Below the pieces are notes generated by a model. That model was given only the letters and a program-made list of their open reading frames with translations. It searched no databases and was not told the origin of the DNA. From contig NHNW01000056.1 of NCBI GenBank assembly GCA_002786025.1, positions 124,001-188,000 on the forward strand: a DNA stretch of 64,000 nt, read 5' to 3'. Of the stretch, positions 1 to 10,084 are shown one piece after another (the stretch's first letter is position 1; the number at the start of each line of letters is the position of its first letter). This stretch comes from Zasmidium citrigriseum (lineage: Eukaryota; Ascomycota; Dothideomycetes; Mycosphaerellales; Mycosphaerellaceae). The position numbers and the translations under genes are program-made.

Positions 1-70
1 CTTCTCTTTTTGTACTCGTAGCAACAGCAGTATGACACGAATTTCCTTTGCATCTGATATCTTGCTGATC

Positions 71-291
71 TGCAATCTCCAAAAGTCTCAGCGTCCTCGA
101 AGCGGCGTCGATGTGATTGTTGGCCGTGTTGGAGGTAGTCCGAGAGAGAGCAGCGATCAAGTCAGTCACGCCTCTTCAAAATGCAATCCCCAAAAGCCTC
201 CTCGTCTCCAAGTACTTCGTCAACGCATTTGTTGGCCGTGTTTCAGGCTGTTCCAGAGAGAGGCGATCGAATCAGTCACGCCTTTTCAAAG
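71..291. repeat. Tandem duplication, about 111 bp x 2
   Basis: Two diverged copies lie head to tail, roughly 71-181 and 182-291. Both begin TGCAATC-CCAAAAG, contain TTGTTGGCCGTGTT in the middle and end AGTCACGCCT-TTCAAA. The right-hand copy overlaps the last codons and stop of the minus-strand F-box gene ending at 276, so the duplicated unit is that gene's extreme 3' end plus 3' flank. Confidence 0.75.
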
Positions 292-989
292 ATACACTTG
301 ATCTCTCGTTCCTCCTTCTTCTTGATCTTCTCGGCCATTTCCAGCAACAACGCTTCGCAGACCTCCATCGTCTGCTCCGTCGTATCCTCGTCGAATTTAA
401 CCGTGACCTTCTCGAGCTTCGGGCAATGCTTCAATTCGTTGATGATGATTCTCGCCAGATTCCGCGAATGCCAGCTGCCAAGGTTGTAGAACGCAATCAT
501 GAGGCCATGAATATCGATCGTGACGAACTTCGTCGACTCCAGGATGAGATAATGGCGGCCGAGAGATCCCGTGAGTTCAACGTTACTGCATGGCGTTTGC
601 GTCCGCTTGTAATAAACAGTGGCGGTAAGCGTGTGAGAAACTTGACCGCGCACAACGTCCTCCGCAATGCCAAATAGGCACTTGTTGATGATGTAGTTGT
701 TGATCTCGCTCTCAACATGAGCTCCCACACACTCGAGATAGTGGTCCAAGACCGGGACGTGATCTGCCTTCGCGATGATGGCGAGATCTGGGCTCTTGGC
801 CGCAGTGGCCAGCGTTGGCGTGATGAGGAGGGAGAGGACGCGCAGGAGGAGCTCATCTGGGAGGCGGAGGATTTGGCACTCGGCCGGCGGCGTCATGTAG
901 GGAGGCTCACTGGCCTCTTCTCTCTTGACCTGGCTCGATCTCCGACCGAGCGGCAGGCCAAAACAGAGCAACGAGGTCCAGCGAGGCAT
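276..989 (-). CDS. F-box-like protein, 237 aa
   Basis: Single-exon ORF from an ATG at 989. After a basic N-terminus, a typical F-box opening (LPDELLLRVLSLL) falls at about residues 42-54. The rest has no repeats I recognise, and the C-terminus is Lys/Glu-rich (KIKKKEEREIK). Small fungal proteins of this type are presumed SCF ubiquitin-ligase adaptors that bind Skp1 through the F-box; the target is unknown. It opens a local island of F-box-like genes at 2267, 3970 and 6079. Its last codons sit inside a tandem duplication, so the C-terminus may differ between strains. The F-box assignment rests on one short motif. Confidence 0.65.
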   Translation of the reverse strand: MPRWTSLLCFGLPLGRRSSQVKREEASEPPYMTPPAECQILRLPDELLLRVLSLLITPTLATAAKSPDLAIIAKADHVPVLDHYLECVGAHVESEINNYIINKCLFGIAEDVVRGQVSHTLTATVYYKRTQTPCSNVELTGSLGRHYLILESTKFVTIDIHGLMIAFYNLGSWHSRNLARIIINELKHCPKLEKVTVKFDEDTTEQTMEVCEALLLEMAEKIKKKEEREIKCIFEKA

Positions 990-2266
990 GGTTGGGAGAG
1001 CGATTGTTGGGGAATGGTGCGGTAAATGTGAGCGAGTGTGAGGAGCGTTGTGGTATCGTGAGGGCGTTGCGGACGGGCGAGTCTTCCAACGTGCAAACGA
1101 GTGAAGCGGCTCTCTCTACAGCGTCAACATTGAAGTAGCCAATCACAGCCTATGTCCCCAAGAGTGCAGCGTCCCAAGTTGCGCTAGTCCACGCTAATGC
1201 AGGTGGAAGTTGAGGTTTATAAGTTGAAAAGTTGCGGTCCACTCATCACCCGGCCACAGCGCTGCGGCGTGGTGGTCGGGTGGTAAACCACACTGCAACA
1301 GGTACGTATAATTCCCCAGCACATCATAGGCAGTGGCGTGGCATTGGCATTGGCATTGGCATTCTGGACGGAAATCCGCGGTTCGACAGAGCATTAGGAC
1401 CTAGTGTTCAGCGGCACCTGCCCGGTGGGTGATGAGATTTTTTTTTTTGATCTTTTCGCATATCTATCATTTTGGTGGGTGCTGGTGAGACTCGAACTGC
1501 GGCTTTCAATCGTTGCTGTCATTTACTGGGGAGAAGGTGTGGAGCGAGGAGCCCGAGATGTCAGACATGGCCCTGCTTTTTGCCATGCAAATATGCTTCG
1601 ACATTCTGCCTTTTGTATGGATGCGTTCATTCAGATTTCATCGATCCAATCCAGGCCGGTGTTTCATCGCTTTCACAATACCTGTCCATCAAATCGTTCG
1701 GAAAGAGCCTGGCTTAGCACTTCCTCGATTAGTATCAGAATTGTCTCTTTGCAAAGCAACGTATTGAGCATGGAAAGAGCATTGGTGCCCACATTCACGT
1801 TGTTTAGATAATTGGCGATGCGTGACACCGCCAGTGAATCGAACGCGGAAGGAGCGAAAAGTCTTGGCAGGGGCTGCTAAAGTCTGCGACCCGCCAGCTC
1901 TCCCGCCCAAACAAACAACTACCACGCGGCACAGCAACGCCTTCGCCTGCCTAACACTCGGTCGCACATAATCAGTCTCGACACTGCCATTACACAGCGC
2001 AGGTAATTTCTTCGTCCATCTCCTCTTTCTGGGATCCACGCTAATCGCCAAAGCCTTGAGTCTGCAGTGCTCTTTGACGCGACCCAGTCCTTTGACGCGA
2101 CGACTTCATCACCGAAAAGCTACTCGACGGCGCCTGCAGTCGACCCGCCCCGGCCGATACCAGGTATGTTGCTGCAATCTCGACGCGATCTGCACTTGAC
2201 TAACTTTGACTTCCAGACGTCGCCATCTTTAGCCCATCTTCCGCCTTCCCTCGACCCGTCATCACC
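990..2266. other. Intergenic, divergent promoter region
   Basis: No convincing gene. It separates a minus-strand and a plus-strand F-box gene and so holds both promoters. A probable 5'UTR intron of the 2267 gene lies at 2164-2216: donor GTATGT, branch-like TGACTAAC, acceptor TTCCAG. A short hexanucleotide repeat lies at 1340-1363 and a T9 run near 1440. Confidence 0.6.
1340..1363. repeat. Hexanucleotide repeat (GGCATT)4
   Basis: Four perfect GGCATT copies in the intergenic region between two divergent F-box genes. Confidence 0.9.
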
Positions 2267-3082
2267 ATGTCTTCCACCCGCGACCCTAACGCTGACGACT
2301 TCAATGCCTGCTACAAGGTTCTCGACACCACCGAGCTGCTCGAGAACATCCTCGTCTACCTGCCCGAGATCGACATCATCCGCACCAAGCGCGTATGCCG
2401 CGCCTTTCGCGATACCTACGATGACAGCAAGAAGCTTCAACGAGCCGCATACCCACCATCTGAGCCCCAGGAGACCTGGACAATCGACTTAAGGTTTCCC
2501 TTCGCCAACACTCCTGTGTTCTACCGCCAGCCCCTTGCCGTAGGCGCCCCGCCAAATGGTCCGCCAAACTTGCCGACCGTTAGCGGCGTGGTCCTCAATC
2601 CGATTCTGTACGAAGACACAAGCATGCTCAGATCCTGCGCTCTCAGTGATCAAAGTTCCACCGGGGGCTACGTGCAGCTCGACTTCAGCAAGGTCAACGG
2701 CCAGTCCACCTCGCTAGCGGTCCCTCTCACTCGACCTCCGCTTACGGCAGCCTGGATTCTGCAGCCTGGTGGTGCTCGGGTTCCCATTCATGCCAGTAAC
2801 ATCACCGTCGGTACTATCTTTGACAAAGTCGGCGCTGTTCAACAAGTTACCATCGAACTCGGCGCAGTCAAAGTCATGTACGGGAACGCGATGGAGGAGA
2901 TGCGGGAGAGGGGACGCTTCACTGACCGGCGTTTCCTCAATACCTTTGGTCGCTGCACGGAGCTCCTCATGAAGCTGTCGGAGCACCTGGATATGGCCGA
3001 CTGGGTGAGCCTGAGCTCGACACACTCCACGCTGGACTTTGCCTGCTACCGTCAGTTAAAGTCAGGCGCTGCCTTGGCCTGA
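2267..3082 (+). CDS. F-box domain protein, 271 aa
   Basis: Single coding exon from the first ATG after a probable 5'UTR intron (2164-2216). Residues ~15-55 match the common Dothideomycete F-box layout: VLDTTELLENILVYLP, then RTKRVCRAFRD, then a short 'LQRAAYPPSE' linker. The region after it contains the WTIDLRFPFANTP block often seen in this lineage's F-box proteins. Expected role: SCF substrate adaptor. The C-terminal half (MSLSSTHSTLD-like end) is unrecognised. It is the most canonical F-box protein of the island. Confidence 0.8.
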   Translation: MSSTRDPNADDFNACYKVLDTTELLENILVYLPEIDIIRTKRVCRAFRDTYDDSKKLQRAAYPPSEPQETWTIDLRFPFANTPVFYRQPLAVGAPPNGPPNLPTVSGVVLNPILYEDTSMLRSCALSDQSSTGGYVQLDFSKVNGQSTSLAVPLTRPPLTAAWILQPGGARVPIHASNITVGTIFDKVGAVQQVTIELGAVKVMYGNAMEEMRERGRFTDRRFLNTFGRCTELLMKLSEHLDMADWVSLSSTHSTLDFACYRQLKSGAALA

Positions 3083-3969
3083 ACAAACACCACATTGCAC
3101 GATTGTTGGCGCGAGGAAGGTCAACGTCTGTGCAGTAATCACGCTCTATACACGACCAGCCCCGGCATACCACTTCTTCCTTCTCCAGCTACCGCCGCGC
3201 TCTAACTTGCTACCGCGCGGAGCTTCTGTAAGACCATCGCCAGCTGTGAAACGATTGCTTAGATGTTTCTCACACACGGACACCGGTCATGTTATGAACA
3301 TTACTTTTAGCAAGGCACTTCGATTACAGACGATATGAGACAGAGGAGCGGTGCAGCATAATAACTTGGGTACGGATAAGACACAAGAGCGAAGTCAACC
3401 TCGACATTAAAGGCTGGAGGCATAACTTGGCCTCGGATCGATCAAAAGCGGCATCGAAAATGACATGTTTTTTGTCGAAGAAAGGATGCCGCAGTAGTAA
3501 AGGGTAGATAGCTTTCATTTCTCCTACGTCTATTTGTCATTCTTGTCAACAAAGCATCATGCCTACCTTTCTGCGAATAAAGAACATTATTGTGGTGCAG
3601 CATCATACCGGTCATAATGTAACCCATTGCTTTTAGGAGCAAACCAGACCTAGTAGTTATATTGACTTGCGGAGCAAGTAGTGTCTTGTTAAGAGATGTA
3701 CCTGCACATATATACTGTCTCATCCAAATGTATACCCATGGAATGCAGTACTCTTTTGCATCGTTCAAGCCATCGATGTGCTGCACCGCCACTCCTGCGG
3801 CCGTGCGTGGAATTTCTGGCGCTAGCATGATGGCCCCCGCTCCAATTTCGACACCTACCCGGTCTCGAACCTTCCGCAGCTGCTCTCTCCGACATCAGCA
3901 TCGACATCAACATCAGCAATTCCATCGACTCCTTGATACCACAGTCAGAACAAGTCCAGAAGAGCGACA
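3083..3969. other. Intergenic, AT-richer
   Basis: No gene seen. The right end carries the leader shared with the 6079 gene (from 3796) and a TATA-like ATATATACTG near 3707. Confidence 0.55.
3796..3969 (+). promoter_or_regulatory. Duplicated leader upstream of the 3970 copy
   Basis: A block beginning TGCGGCCGTGC and continuing to GCTAGC-TGATGGCCC is nearly repeated upstream of the 6079 gene (from 5906). It sits 174 bp before this ATG and 173 bp before the other, so the 5' leader and probably the core promoter were duplicated with the gene. Confidence 0.65.
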
Positions 3970-5568
3970 ATGGCGACTGCAAGCTCCACCCTACTTCCCC
4001 ATCTCTTCGGCGTGACGGAGCTCTCGAACGCCATCATCTCCCGCCTGCCCGACCAACACATGCGCAGCGCTACCAGTCTTCGGAATGTGAGCCGCGACTT
4101 CCGCGACAATGTGTACTACCATGCTCTCCTACAGCAACGCCTCTTCCACGCACCCGAGCCCGAACGACGCGACAGCTGGCTACTGGACGATCGGACAAGC
4201 GAGATAATCTACGTCGCCGACACCGACCGATGCCCTGTTCAGCTAGAGGATGTGGGTGTACGCCACTGCAAGCCGTACGTTGCGAACTACATGGCCTTCG
4301 GCGAGCATGGTGGTCTTCCTATCTTCGCCGACCAGTCATATCCCTCTCCTGGCGGCGGTATTCTGTCCATCAAAGTCAGGATCTTGGACATGCACGACTC
4401 GCTCTCCGTCCTGGACACATTGATCACTCGACCACCGGTCCGACAAGCGAGCATCTTCAGCGGCACATACTCAATCGCTGTCACTAACGAGACCGGCATC
4501 GTCATCAGAGACGTGAAGGAAGCCATCCGGCGAGTTGATCCAACTGGTGCGTCCCAGTGGAAGATCAAAATTGAGAATGCAGTCTTCGCTCCAGACTCGA
4601 TCATCCATCACGTCCGTAAGCATGGCTACTTCCAACTTGCGCTGAAGACTGGAATGCTCCTCGATGACAGCGGCGTCTTCCCAGATGCCGAGCAAGATCA
4701 GCGAGCTGGAATCGACAGCGGTGAGAAGATTCGCGGCCTGATCTTCGAGCAGCTCGACCTGGCCGAATTGGGGGCGATGAGACGAGTCAGCAGCGACATG
4801 GATATCTCAGTCAGATCAAGCCAGGTGTACCGCGATTTGGCATTCCAGTCGGTGGAGCTTCCCTTACAGTACTGGGTCATTGACCTGAAGCATCCAGAAG
4901 CTCCCGTCGTCTTCAGGCTTCGGCGGACTGTCACCGACGAAGTTGGAGTGCAGGCAATGTTGTGGCAGTACCTGGGAGCTCGTGATCCGTACAGGGAGAA
5001 ATAAAACATCATGCCGGTAGCCGTAATCAACGAGTCCATCTTCCACCCACCAAGGGCAAGCATCGCTCAGCAAGCCGACGAGTGTCTGGTCGACATGGAT
5101 TTGCGCATCAAAACGAACAACATCCGCGACCAGTCCAACGCGTTTGACATGCTGTTGACCATGCCTGCCGTGCGCAACGTCCATGTCTTCCCCTCGGAGA
5201 CAGCCACAATACTGCGTATTGGAGAAGCGGATATGCCTGGTATCGCCGACGATACCGGCTTACCACTACGGCTGAGCCACGACATCCGCCTTCGCAACAT
5301 CACACAAGCAGACCCAATGACAGGCAAAGTACGCGTCTACAACACTGTCCTAGTGACGATGCAAGTGTGGAACGAGATGTGCCGGATCTGGAGCCAGCGG
5401 ATGTCTTCGACCTTGACGAGGTACGCCGTCGTGAGCAGACGAGAAGAAGAGTTGTGCGATTCCTACGGTATAGGGTGGGAAAGGTCAAACTTCACGAGAG
5501 GATGCGGGACGGGATGGAAGGAGGGAGGTTATAAGGAGGAAGGCATTGCACAGGCTTGCTTTGCGTGA
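3970..5568 (+). pseudogene. F-box-like gene broken by an in-frame TAA
   Basis: Two ORFs in the same frame (3970-5004 and 5005-5568) are separated only by the TAA at 5002-5004. Read through, they align end to end with the intact 528-aa neighbour at 6079. Shared landmarks include FGV-EL near the N-terminus, SWLLDD, RH-KPYV, and NESIFHPP matching the neighbour's NKDVFYPP just after the stop. The spacing around the stop differs by only about one residue, which argues for a nonsense mutation rather than an intron. The only frame-restoring splice I see (4982-5020) would need a 39-nt intron with a poor donor. If translated, the product would be a 344-aa protein with the F-box-like N-terminus but no C-terminal half. 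Confidence 0.65.
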
Positions 5569-5599
5569 AATCATTAGGCATCGTCATAGAGGACACATG

Positions 5600-5735
5600 C
5601 GCAGACATTCCGCCAAGACAATGACGGCGTTGAAGGAGAAAGGCAAGGTGCTTTCTATGTATAAGCCCGTCTGCGTGTACAATAAAGACATCTTTCATCC
5701 ACTCGAATGCAACATCGCGTGCAGCAAACGATGTT
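5600..5735 (+). pseudogene. Relic of a third copy of the F-box-like gene
   Basis: One plus frame encodes KTMTALKEKG followed by YKPVCVYNKDIFHPLE. This matches ETMTNLNEDK and VKPACMYNKDVFYPPE in the 6079 protein. There is no start or F-box, and similarity fades after about 5735. It lies between the broken 3970 copy and the intact 6079 copy, consistent with partial deletion of a third tandem unit. Confidence 0.6.
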
Positions 5736-5905
5736 TTGAAGTTATATGGACTGGTAGAGGCAACTTCATACCACAATTGATCCTTCCTATCCTGTACTTA
5801 CAACTCTTTGAACTATACTTGAATCCATCCCTTTCGTTGTATATAAATCAGTATGATTTTTCGAACCTCCTCGCGAGATAGCTGCATTCTGACACGGCCC
5901 CTTTT

Positions 5906-6078
5906 TGCGGCCGTGCACGGATTTCTCGCCGCTAGCGTGATGGCCCGCACCGCACCCACGTCAAGCCCCTCTCGAAATTGCGATTCTTCTTCTTCCTGCA
6001 TCTCTACCATCGCAAGTCTCCAAGTCCATACAGCTTCTTCCTCAATATCACAGTCACATCGACTCTAAAGGAGAGATC
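5906..6078 (+). promoter_or_regulatory. Duplicated leader upstream of the 6079 copy
   Basis: Counterpart of the block at 3796. It includes TGCGGCCGTGC, GCTAGCGTGATGGCCC and a C/T-rich stretch before the ATG. A TATA-like TATATAAAT lies further up near 5840. Confidence 0.6.
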
Positions 6079-7665
6079 ATGGCAGAACAACCCTCACGCC
6101 AGCGCATGTTTGGCGTCTACGAGCTCGCCCAGTCCGTCATTCGCGCACTCCCCGATGGCCAGCTACGACGCGCGCATAACCTGCGCAATGTCGATCACTC
6201 ATTTCGCGCGTCCGTGTACGGCTCCGCGAACATGCGACAGCGGCTCTTTCTGGACCAAGGAGATTTCGACAACATTGGCGAGAGCTGGTTGCTGGACGAC
6301 GAGTCGCGTAGCATCGCCTACCTGGAGTCCGATACCATTAACGACAGTGCGGCAGTCGCTCCCTTCCGCCACCGCAAGCCCTATGTGGTTAATCCTGTCT
6401 TCTTCGACGAGCACGGCGGGCAGCCCATTTTCGCCAATGCGCGCAACCCGGTTGTGGGCGACAGCACCTTGAATGTCAAGCAGACGCTTTTGCGATGCGA
6501 TGAAAGCCTCACAGCACTCGAAGCGCACATCACGAAGCCTGCTGTGAATGAGGCGACTGTATACTCCGGCTCCACATCAAGGCAGATCACCGTCAACACT
6601 GGCATCCGAGCCCAAGACGTGCGCAAAGCCATCCTCGACGCAGACCCAAACCGGACGGACTCTTGGAGAGTGCGGATCGACAACGCTGTCTTCGCCTCCG
6701 AGCAACTCGTCAAGAAGGTCCGCAAAGAGCACCTGGTCAGCATCGCAGTGAGCTTGGGAGAGCTCCTAGAGGGTAGCACTCCACGATTCTTCGGGCTCAA
6801 CTGGTTGTACTATGTCATTTGTCGCCGCAACAGCTCAATCGGCCAGCGGTTTAAAATACGCGACATGCTTCTGGGACACCTCGAGGGATCGGATCTCCTG
6901 CGGCTGCAGCAGGCGAGCAGAGGTGTTGAGATACAGATGTGCAGCAAGGCTACTGGAAGGAAGGCTGGCTTCATAACCGATCTTGAACAGCAGCTCTGGG
7001 TCGTAGGTGTCGAAGAAGGAGCAGACCCTGTGTGCAGAGCCTTGACTCCCGAGGTGATGTCGTCGAGCATGCAAATGCAGATCTTCCGGGAAACGATGAC
7101 CAACTTGAATGAGGACAAGCTGCGTTTCGTGGTCAAGCCTGCCTGCATGTATAACAAAGACGTCTTTTACCCACCTGAGCCGGACGTCGTCAAGCAGGCG
7201 TTGAGTGAGACTGTCGACCTTCGATTTTCGGTTCCAAAGAGCCAAGTATACCACACCGGAAGTCTACGTCTCTCACTCGTGACCACGCCACCCATTTTCG
7301 CTGCCGAGATGAGGGCCAGGAAGGCGGAGCTTCTCGTCACGGACTCGACTGGTCTACGCGTCGATCACACTTTACTGGTCGGACCTGGCGTTGAGATAGT
7401 GCGAGTCCAAGACACCCTCCTTGTGTCCAAGGCGAAGTGGGACGAGATCCAAGAGCAGCCACTGAAGTCCGATGAGCTCTACACGTGGCACGTCAGATCC
7501 CTTGAGTGGGCCATGGGAAGGGAGGAACAGATGCAGGTAGACATGGCAGCGGGGATGGGGGCACCAATGCCAGCGAAGGACGGCGGAGACGGTGTAGATG
7601 GAGATACTCATCAGGCGGGGAGTGAAGACGATGGAGCATCCGGCAGACTTGCAGTCCAGATCTGA
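6079..7665 (+). CDS. F-box-like protein, 528 aa (intact tandem copy)
   Basis: Single-exon gene from the ATG after GAGATC. The N-terminus (FGVYELAQSVIRALPDGQL, then LRNVDHSFRASVYGS) has the layout of a degenerate F-box at about residues 10-50. The SWLLDDESRS and RHRKPYVVNPVFFDEHGGQP blocks follow, shared with the 3970 copy. A second F-box-like segment (IRDMLLGHLEGSDLLRLQQASRGVE) lies near residues 258-282, suggesting two similar halves; the broken copy has the same arrangement. The C-terminus is Gly/Asp-rich and probably disordered. Function is unknown beyond a likely SCF-adaptor role. Confidence 0.75.
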   Translation: MAEQPSRQRMFGVYELAQSVIRALPDGQLRRAHNLRNVDHSFRASVYGSANMRQRLFLDQGDFDNIGESWLLDDESRSIAYLESDTINDSAAVAPFRHRKPYVVNPVFFDEHGGQPIFANARNPVVGDSTLNVKQTLLRCDESLTALEAHITKPAVNEATVYSGSTSRQITVNTGIRAQDVRKAILDADPNRTDSWRVRIDNAVFASEQLVKKVRKEHLVSIAVSLGELLEGSTPRFFGLNWLYYVICRRNSSIGQRFKIRDMLLGHLEGSDLLRLQQASRGVEIQMCSKATGRKAGFITDLEQQLWVVGVEEGADPVCRALTPEVMSSSMQMQIFRETMTNLNEDKLRFVVKPACMYNKDVFYPPEPDVVKQALSETVDLRFSVPKSQVYHTGSLRLSLVTTPPIFAAEMRARKAELLVTDSTGLRVDHTLLVGPGVEIVRVQDTLLVSKAKWDEIQEQPLKSDELYTWHVRSLEWAMGREEQMQVDMAAGMGAPMPAKDGGDGVDGDTHQAGSEDDGASGRLAVQI

Positions 7666-8512
7666 GGCGCCTCAGTATGGCTACGCCGGTCTTCTTCTCT
7701 CCATTCCACCGACACTGGTCCATCGGAACGCCAAGAACGACACGTTGCCGACGAAGCCCGCAATCAAAGTCGTCGAAGGTCTCGTGTCCACAGCCTAGTC
7801 GATGCTTCGTATTTGGCGGATGCGAGATCTCGATTGGCGACGGGGTGGGGTTTCAAAAGAAAGTGACCCTGCTGCCGAGGAAGTTCGGCGGTCTGGGTCT
7901 GCTGAAGTAGATACTTTCATAACGATTACTACACCAGTTTCGATGGATGTCACATTGCACCTCGCCTCAATGCTGCTGGACTCTTGCTTCTGTCCGAGAG
8001 CGTGGCATTTGTCAATCGTCAAGTTGAAGTCGTGAAACGTGAAGTCGGGATAAGCATCACCGTGGCTTGTGAGTTCCCCGTTCCCCGCGCAAGCGTGAAA
8101 GCTTATCCCGATGTCATCTGCTGGGGAACAATTGAGGGGCTTCAACTTCCAACATCGCTCATCAAAGCTCAAAACATGCTGTACCTCAGTCTCACCGATC
8201 GGCGTGTCAAGCAGCGGGCTCTGGTTGCGACTTTGTCGAAGTGGACTAGCAAAATCATTCGGTACGGGCTGTGTTTGGGCATTTCCGGACTACAGGGGTG
8301 CCGGCAATGTGTGTAACAGACCAGGATCGATATACCAATGTCGTACTCGAACTTTGGAAAACATCACGACAGCTTCCACAGGCCCGATGCGGAGCCCTCG
8401 GCCAACTGTGATGCAATGACGATATCAGTGCGGGGTTGCTGGGCATTCTCCACCATGACCAACATCTACGGCAACATCAACGAAACAACATTGAAAGCAC
8501 ACCACCAACAAC
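7666..8512. other. Intergenic, 0.85 kb
   Basis: No gene called. A minus frame at 7795-8172 reads as a plausible polypeptide with several Cys but has no ATG start. Confidence 0.5.
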
Positions 8513-9492
8513 ATGTCCTCCGGCCTTGCAGAAACCTACGACCACACCGGCAAGCCCGTCAAACATGGCCGCGCCCGCGTCAACGGCATCCGCATGCACT
8601 ACATCACCGCCGGCCAAGGCCCACCTCTCCTCCTCCTGCACGGCACACCCAAGAACAGCTTCTACTGGTATCGCCTCTTCCCACTCCTGACCGAACACTT
8701 CACTCTCGTCGCTCCCGATCTACGAGGTTTCGGATACACGGACAAGCCACCCAGCACCGATGGCTACGACTCCACGGAGCAGGCGGCCGACGTGGCGGAT
8801 TTGATGACGCAGCTGGGGCATGAGAAGTTCCATTTGCATGGCGAGGATCGTGGGGCCGATTATGCGTATGCTGTTGCGGGGTTGTATCGGGAGAGGGTGT
8901 TGACGTTGTCGTTTTGCGAGATGTTGCTGTCTGGGCTGGGGCTGGAGGAGTCGGCGCTTTGGTCGAAGGAGAATGTGACCGCGCAGTATAGGCAGGATGG
9001 GGTTTGGTGTTGGGTATGTCCCGAAAGCCCTACTATCGTCAATGGCTGAGTTGATGGTATTGACAGCACCTCCCCTTCTTCTACATCCCCCACATCCCCG
9101 AACTGCTCATCGCAGGCCACGAGCGCGAATTCTGGGAAATGTTCATCAAGCAAGAATGCTACAACCCCACGACTATCGAGCCCCTCGCCCTGGACCACTG
9201 GATTGAATGCGTCAAGCAGCCCGGCTGTCTTCGCGGGATTCTGGAGACATATCGAGCGGGATTCAAGAATGGCGATATCAACCAGGAGCTTGCCAAGGAG
9301 AAGTTGACGATTCCGGTGATGACTATTGGGGCGCCGGAGTTCTTTGGTCCGAGGGTCAAGGAGTGTGCGGAGAAGTTTGCGAGGAATGTGGTTAAGAGTG
9401 AGTTGTATGAGGAGTGTGGGCATTCGTTGGCTTTGGAGAAGCCGGAGAGGTTGGCGAGGGACTTGCTGAGTTTCATGCTTGGGAAGAATTGA
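8513..9492 (+). CDS. Alpha/beta hydrolase, haloalkane dehalogenase / epoxide hydrolase type, 308 aa
   Basis: Two exons, 8513-9013 and 9067-9492, with a 53-bp intron (GTATGT...TGACAG, phase 0). The joined frame reads through CHLPFFYIPHIPE-like sequence typical of the cap domain. Visible motifs are the oxyanion HGTPKNSFYW (~43-52), PDLRGFGYTDKP (~71-82), a nucleophile elbow LHGEDRGAD with Asp as the likely nucleophile, and a catalytic His in CGHSLALEKPE near the end. The Asp-His set points to the dehalogenase/soluble epoxide hydrolase branch rather than Ser esterases. Length fits the family (~300 aa). No signal peptide is visible, so it is probably cytosolic. Substrate cannot be told. Confidence 0.85.
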
Positions 9493-10084
9493 TCATGGGT
9501 CAGGACCACGGTCTTGGCCCAGATTACGACGAAACGAAAGAGCATGCGGACATTTGTCTCATCGGTCTCACACGTTGTGGCTTCAAAAGGCTTCATTATG
9601 CTGATGTGTCCATTCTCCCAGATCTTTTTTCGCAACTACGAACTCTCCTATCGGCAATAATCATCTTTACCAATCATGCCCCAGATGCCCTTCAACATGC
9701 TAAGAAGCCGGTAGCTCACTTTCGATCAGAGATTTCAAGATTCTGCGAAGAGCGAAGAGCTTTCGACCATCGAGACAGACTTTTTGACGAGGCTGAGACA
9801 CAAGCAGGGAGAGGCAAGACACCTGCGACTACATGGCCAGCGAACAACGTACTTCCTGGAACTGCCGAGATGAATGTCGATTTCAGAATCTCCTGGATTC
9901 TGCCGATGTCGTCTTGGTATTCTTGCGAGACCTGGCGCCTTCCCGTGCAGGCTGGTCTACCAATGTGATCTCGACTCAACGGTGCTTCTTCGCCACTCCA
10001 CCCTTCCTCGTCTCGTCCTCAACAACACGCGAGTTTCGTGACGGTTCACCTTTCTCGACAGTAACAGCATCTCGATCCGGAAGA
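9493..10084. other. Intergenic / possible 5' leader
   Basis: An in-frame upstream ATG at 9833 exists for the next gene, but the intervening translation is Ser/Thr/Phe-rich and unlike a conserved domain. I treat it as leader. Confidence 0.45.

Noticed and set aside
4968..5020. 53-bp intron removing the TAA in the 3970 copy
   Set aside because: Joining GTACCT to CGGTAG shifts the downstream frame, so it does not restore the protein.
7795..8172. Minus-strand ORF with several Cys resembling a small secreted protein
   Set aside because: Begins with TTG, has no in-frame ATG near the start and no signal peptide.
9833..10084. N-terminal extension of the 10085 gene from an upstream ATG
   Set aside because: Ser/Thr/Phe-rich translation with no conserved-looking segment; the domain starts well after the second Met.
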